DNA of 55,991 bases from Prolixibacteraceae bacterium (GTDB taxonomy: Bacteria > Bacteroidota > Bacteroidia > Bacteroidales > Prolixibacteraceae). Numbering within the stretch: position 1 is the first letter of the stretch; the number at the start of each line of letters is the position of its first letter. This document shows, in pieces, positions 53,833-55,991 of the stretch. Under the pieces are notes generated by a model. The model worked only from the letters and a program-made list of their open reading frames with translations. It was not told the DNA's origin and made no database searches. Position numbers and translations under genes: made by a program. The stretch spans positions 1-55,991 of the forward strand of contig JAIBEY010000083.1 of the NCBI GenBank assembly GCA_019459525.1. Direction: 5' to 3'.

Positions 53833-55991
53833 TTAGTTGAAAAAATACTTGATACCGATTGATCCATACCAACATTGACCCAATGAGTAGCTTGGCGTGA
53901 ATGTTTCGGTATTACCATTGATCGAAGAGGGTGTAGAGAATGTAGCCACACCGTCAGCATCAACACCTTCGTATTTGAGAATACGAGCTTCCGAACCAAT
54001 TTCCGGGTTCAAATATTTAGCTACACCCCAACTGGAGTTGAACAGGTTCATCACGTTTTTGATATCAAAGCTAAGTTGCAGTTTGTGTTCGTTATTACCT
54101 GCTTTAAGCGCAAAATCATGTTTGTAGCCGATGTCGACGCGATGTACCCAGGGAGAGTAAACACTATAGGCCTCTGCATACTTGCCTTGTTGATTTTTCA
54201 AATAATCATCGGCATGCACATAATCCATAAAACGAGTTTGATCGTCTGCTGAAACAAAGCGGAACTGATTGTTTGCCACTTCATCGTCAGTTGGAACATA
54301 GATTGCATCGTAGTTGTAACCATCACCATTGATATCGTTAACCGTCATATAGGAGTAGTTTGATCCACCGCGCCATCCTTCATAGATAATGCTATAGTGG
54401 TTGCCGCTCTTGTCGTGGGCAGTAAGCGATGCCACAAGACGATCGGGTGTGGTGTATTGAGAATTGTGCAATTTAATGTTGTTAGGACCTTCTACTGTTG
54501 GAACGTATGTAAATGCAGATTCTGGATTAGATCCCGGCATACCTGTTACATCTTTCGCAACTGTGTGTGTATAGGCAGCCATCATATTGAGCCATTTTGT
54601 TGGTTGTGCATTTAAAGTAATGTTGCCTGACCAGCCATAACCGAGACTAGTGTTTTCCAGTACAAAGGCCTTTGTAGCGGTACGATAACCAGCAGGATAA
54701 AGCGGACGATTGTCAACACCGTTGAAACGAGCAAAACCACCTACAGATGGAATACTCCAATCGGAAATAGAAACACCGTTGATCGTTTTGTTGTAGATTC
54801 CTTCTATTGATGCAGAGAATGGGAAAGATGTCGGGAATGCATAGTCAACAGCAAGTGACGTTTTCCATACTTGTGGCATCTTGAAATCTGAAGATACACC
54901 AGCAATTGCAGAAGGAACTGTTCCATCTTCAGGTGAAATGGTTGTAGGATAAATAAGGTTACCTATTTTATCCTCAATTTCAGTCACAGTTAAAGAAGTC
55001 AATTTCTCATGTAATGCTGCTATTGTAGCATTTCCGTTGGCATCAGTTACAAGACCACCGGCAAACTGATCCATTTTGAAACCTTTCTTTGCTGCGTTCG
55101 CTGCGTTTATCTGTGCTTGATACTGTACCATTCCGCCGTTGGTAGGCATGTTAGTGAAGAATACAAGCGGTAAGTTTCCAGAGAAAAGACCAGTACCACC
55201 ACGAACTTTCAGACTCTTGTCTCCAGAAGCATCCCAAACAAAACCTACACGAGGAGAGATTACGATACTTGTTGAAGGCCATTCACCAGTGTCGATATTA
55301 CGACCAGCATAATCAATTCCCTGGATAGCTTGATTCGTCATCAAATCATCATTGTTAAAGATAAGACCATCGATACGAAGACCGTATGAAAGTTTGAATC
55401 TTTCGCTAACACTCCAATCATCTTGAGCGTATGCACCGATTTTGTTCGTTCTTACGCGTGCTGCAGGATTCATTTCGCCATCATAACCATAAGTTAAGTT
55501 CACAATTTCAGGTGTTGCTTCGTTTAAGAAGTCATCGAGACTAGAGTAGCGATAGTAACCAGTACCGTTACGCATATAAGCGTTATCAGCCATCTTATAT
55601 TCGAAAGCTATTCCACCAATAATTTTATGATTACCTAAATAATAAGTCAACTCATCTTTAATGTTCAATACATTATTGTGAACACCATTGTTCCAAGTAA
55701 ATAACTCGTAACCTAAAGAGAGGTATGCTTGGCCGTCTTTCAAAATGTCGATAAAAGGAAATTCATCAGAATTTGTTCCGCGAACATCGTCAAGTTTAGA
55801 GAATGTTGCCAGGAATTGGTTAGAGATTTTTTCCGATAAACGACTATTTAAGTCAAAAGAGAATGAATGAACAAGGTTGTCCATCGAATACATTGAGTTG
55901 GCATATGACATTGAAGCCTGTGACATTCTTGCCTCAGACATACGAGTACCTCCGTCCATAGAACTTGCATTAGGAGATGACCAATAACGGT
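53833..55991 (-). CDS. Oar-like TonB-dependent receptor, N-terminus cut by window edge
   Basis: The frame is open to the right edge (RYWSSPNASSMDGG precedes the first internal Met), so the signal, regulatory and plug domains are outside. The visible ~719 residues are beta-barrel: KIGAYAQDDWSVSERFKLSYGLRIDG, ISPRVGFVWDASGDKSLKVRGGTGLF (in part) and the C-terminal strand YGSIGIKYFFN. DDW...LTYGLR and SPRxGFxWD motifs are typical of Oar-type receptors. It is followed by the BACON/OB lipoprotein and the T9SS endonuclease, so uptake of nucleic-acid breakdown products is the best guess. The imported molecule is not shown by sequence. Confidence 0.88.
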   Translation of the reverse strand, partial: RYWSSPNASSMDGGTRMSEARMSQASMSYANSMYSMDNLVHSFSFDLNSRLSEKISNQFLATFSKLDDVRGTNSDEFPFIDILKDGQAYLSLGYELFTWNNGVHNNVLNIKDELTYYLGNHKIIGGIAFEYKMADNAYMRNGTGYYRYSSLDDFLNEATPEIVNLTYGYDGEMNPAARVRTNKIGAYAQDDWSVSERFKLSYGLRIDGLIFNNDDLMTNQAIQGIDYAGRNIDTGEWPSTSIVISPRVGFVWDASGDKSLKVRGGTGLFSGNLPLVFFTNMPTNGGMVQYQAQINAANAAKKGFKMDQFAGGLVTDANGNATIAALHEKLTSLTVTEIEDKIGNLIYPTTISPEDGTVPSAIAGVSSDFKMPQVWKTSLAVDYAFPTSFPFSASIEGIYNKTINGVSISDWSIPSVGGFARFNGVDNRPLYPAGYRTATKAFVLENTSLGYGWSGNITLNAQPTKWLNMMAAYTHTVAKDVTGMPGSNPESAFTYVPTVEGPNNIKLHNSQYTTPDRLVASLTAHDKSGNHYSIIYEGWRGGSNYSYMTVNDINGDGYNYDAIYVPTDDEVANNQFRFVSADDQTRFMDYVHADDYLKNQQGKYAEAYSVYSPWVHRVDIGYKHDFALKAGNNEHKLQLSFDIKNVMNLFNSSWGVAKYLNPEIGSEARILKYEGVDADGVATFSTPSSINGNTETFTPSYSLGQCWYGSIGIKYFFN

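Overview
The window reads as a chromosomal segment of a Bacteroidota bacterium. The evidence is SusC/SusD outer-membrane pairs, an ECF sigma/FecR/STN-SusC signalling set, several TonB-dependent receptors, many lipoproteins with Bacteroidota-style lipoboxes, a type IX secretion (T9SS) sorting domain, BACON, DUF4369, DUF6057 and DUF3810 proteins, and promoter-like TAnnTTTG elements. A free-living, polymer-degrading member of the Marinilabiliales (for example Prolixibacteraceae) is a plausible guess, but no rRNA or marker tree is available to prove it. I see no rRNA, tRNA, CRISPR array, prophage or insertion sequence.

Layout. (1) 1-5138: a TonB-dependent receptor and a secreted repeat-type protein (cut by the left edge) on the minus strand, divergent from a LamG-domain protein, with a 13-bp inverted repeat between them. 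(2) 5540-14042: mostly housekeeping or stand-alone genes: GNAT, YdeI/DUF1905, DUF2797, an ABM-like lipoprotein, a branched-chain aminotransferase, methionyl-tRNA synthetase, a DUF4143 ATPase behind three 33-bp-spaced repeats, and a DUF3810 membrane protein. (3) 14205-24898: a regulated uptake locus: a membrane-anchored LamG-SARP-like regulator, an ECF sigma factor, a strongly structured 392-nt gap, FecR, SusC with an STN domain, SusD, and a third lipoprotein closed by a terminator. (4) 25002-33288: a tight operon of a DUF4369 lipoprotein, two copies of a two-gene module (DUF6057 membrane protein plus a CxxCH-bearing beta-propeller lipoprotein), and a chorismatase/RidA-like protein. (5) 33321-39833: a lipoprotein amidohydrolase, a DoxX/TIM-barrel fusion with an internal Tat-like motif, a PIF1-like helicase, a patch of palindromic repeats and an AT-rich orphan gene. 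(6) 39918-46708: an OFA-type MFS transporter, a Tat-exported Gfo/Idh/MocA oxidoreductase, a large HEAT plus double DUF1080 protein (together suggesting 3-keto-glycoside chemistry) and a small membrane protein. (7) 46747-49903: a serine hydrolase, a YdeI-like protein and quinolinate synthase. (8) 50107-55991, minus strand: an Oar-like TonB-dependent receptor (cut by the right edge), a BACON/OB-fold lipoprotein and a T9SS-sorted endonuclease I, plausibly an extracellular DNA-scavenging locus.

The most promising undescribed items are the duplicated DUF6057/CxxCH-propeller operon, the LamG-TM-SARP regulator beside an ECF/FecR/SusCD system with an attenuator-like nested hairpin region, and the three phased promoter-like repeats in front of the DUF4143 ATPase. 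All domain names come from reading the translated sequence by eye; no database search was run.
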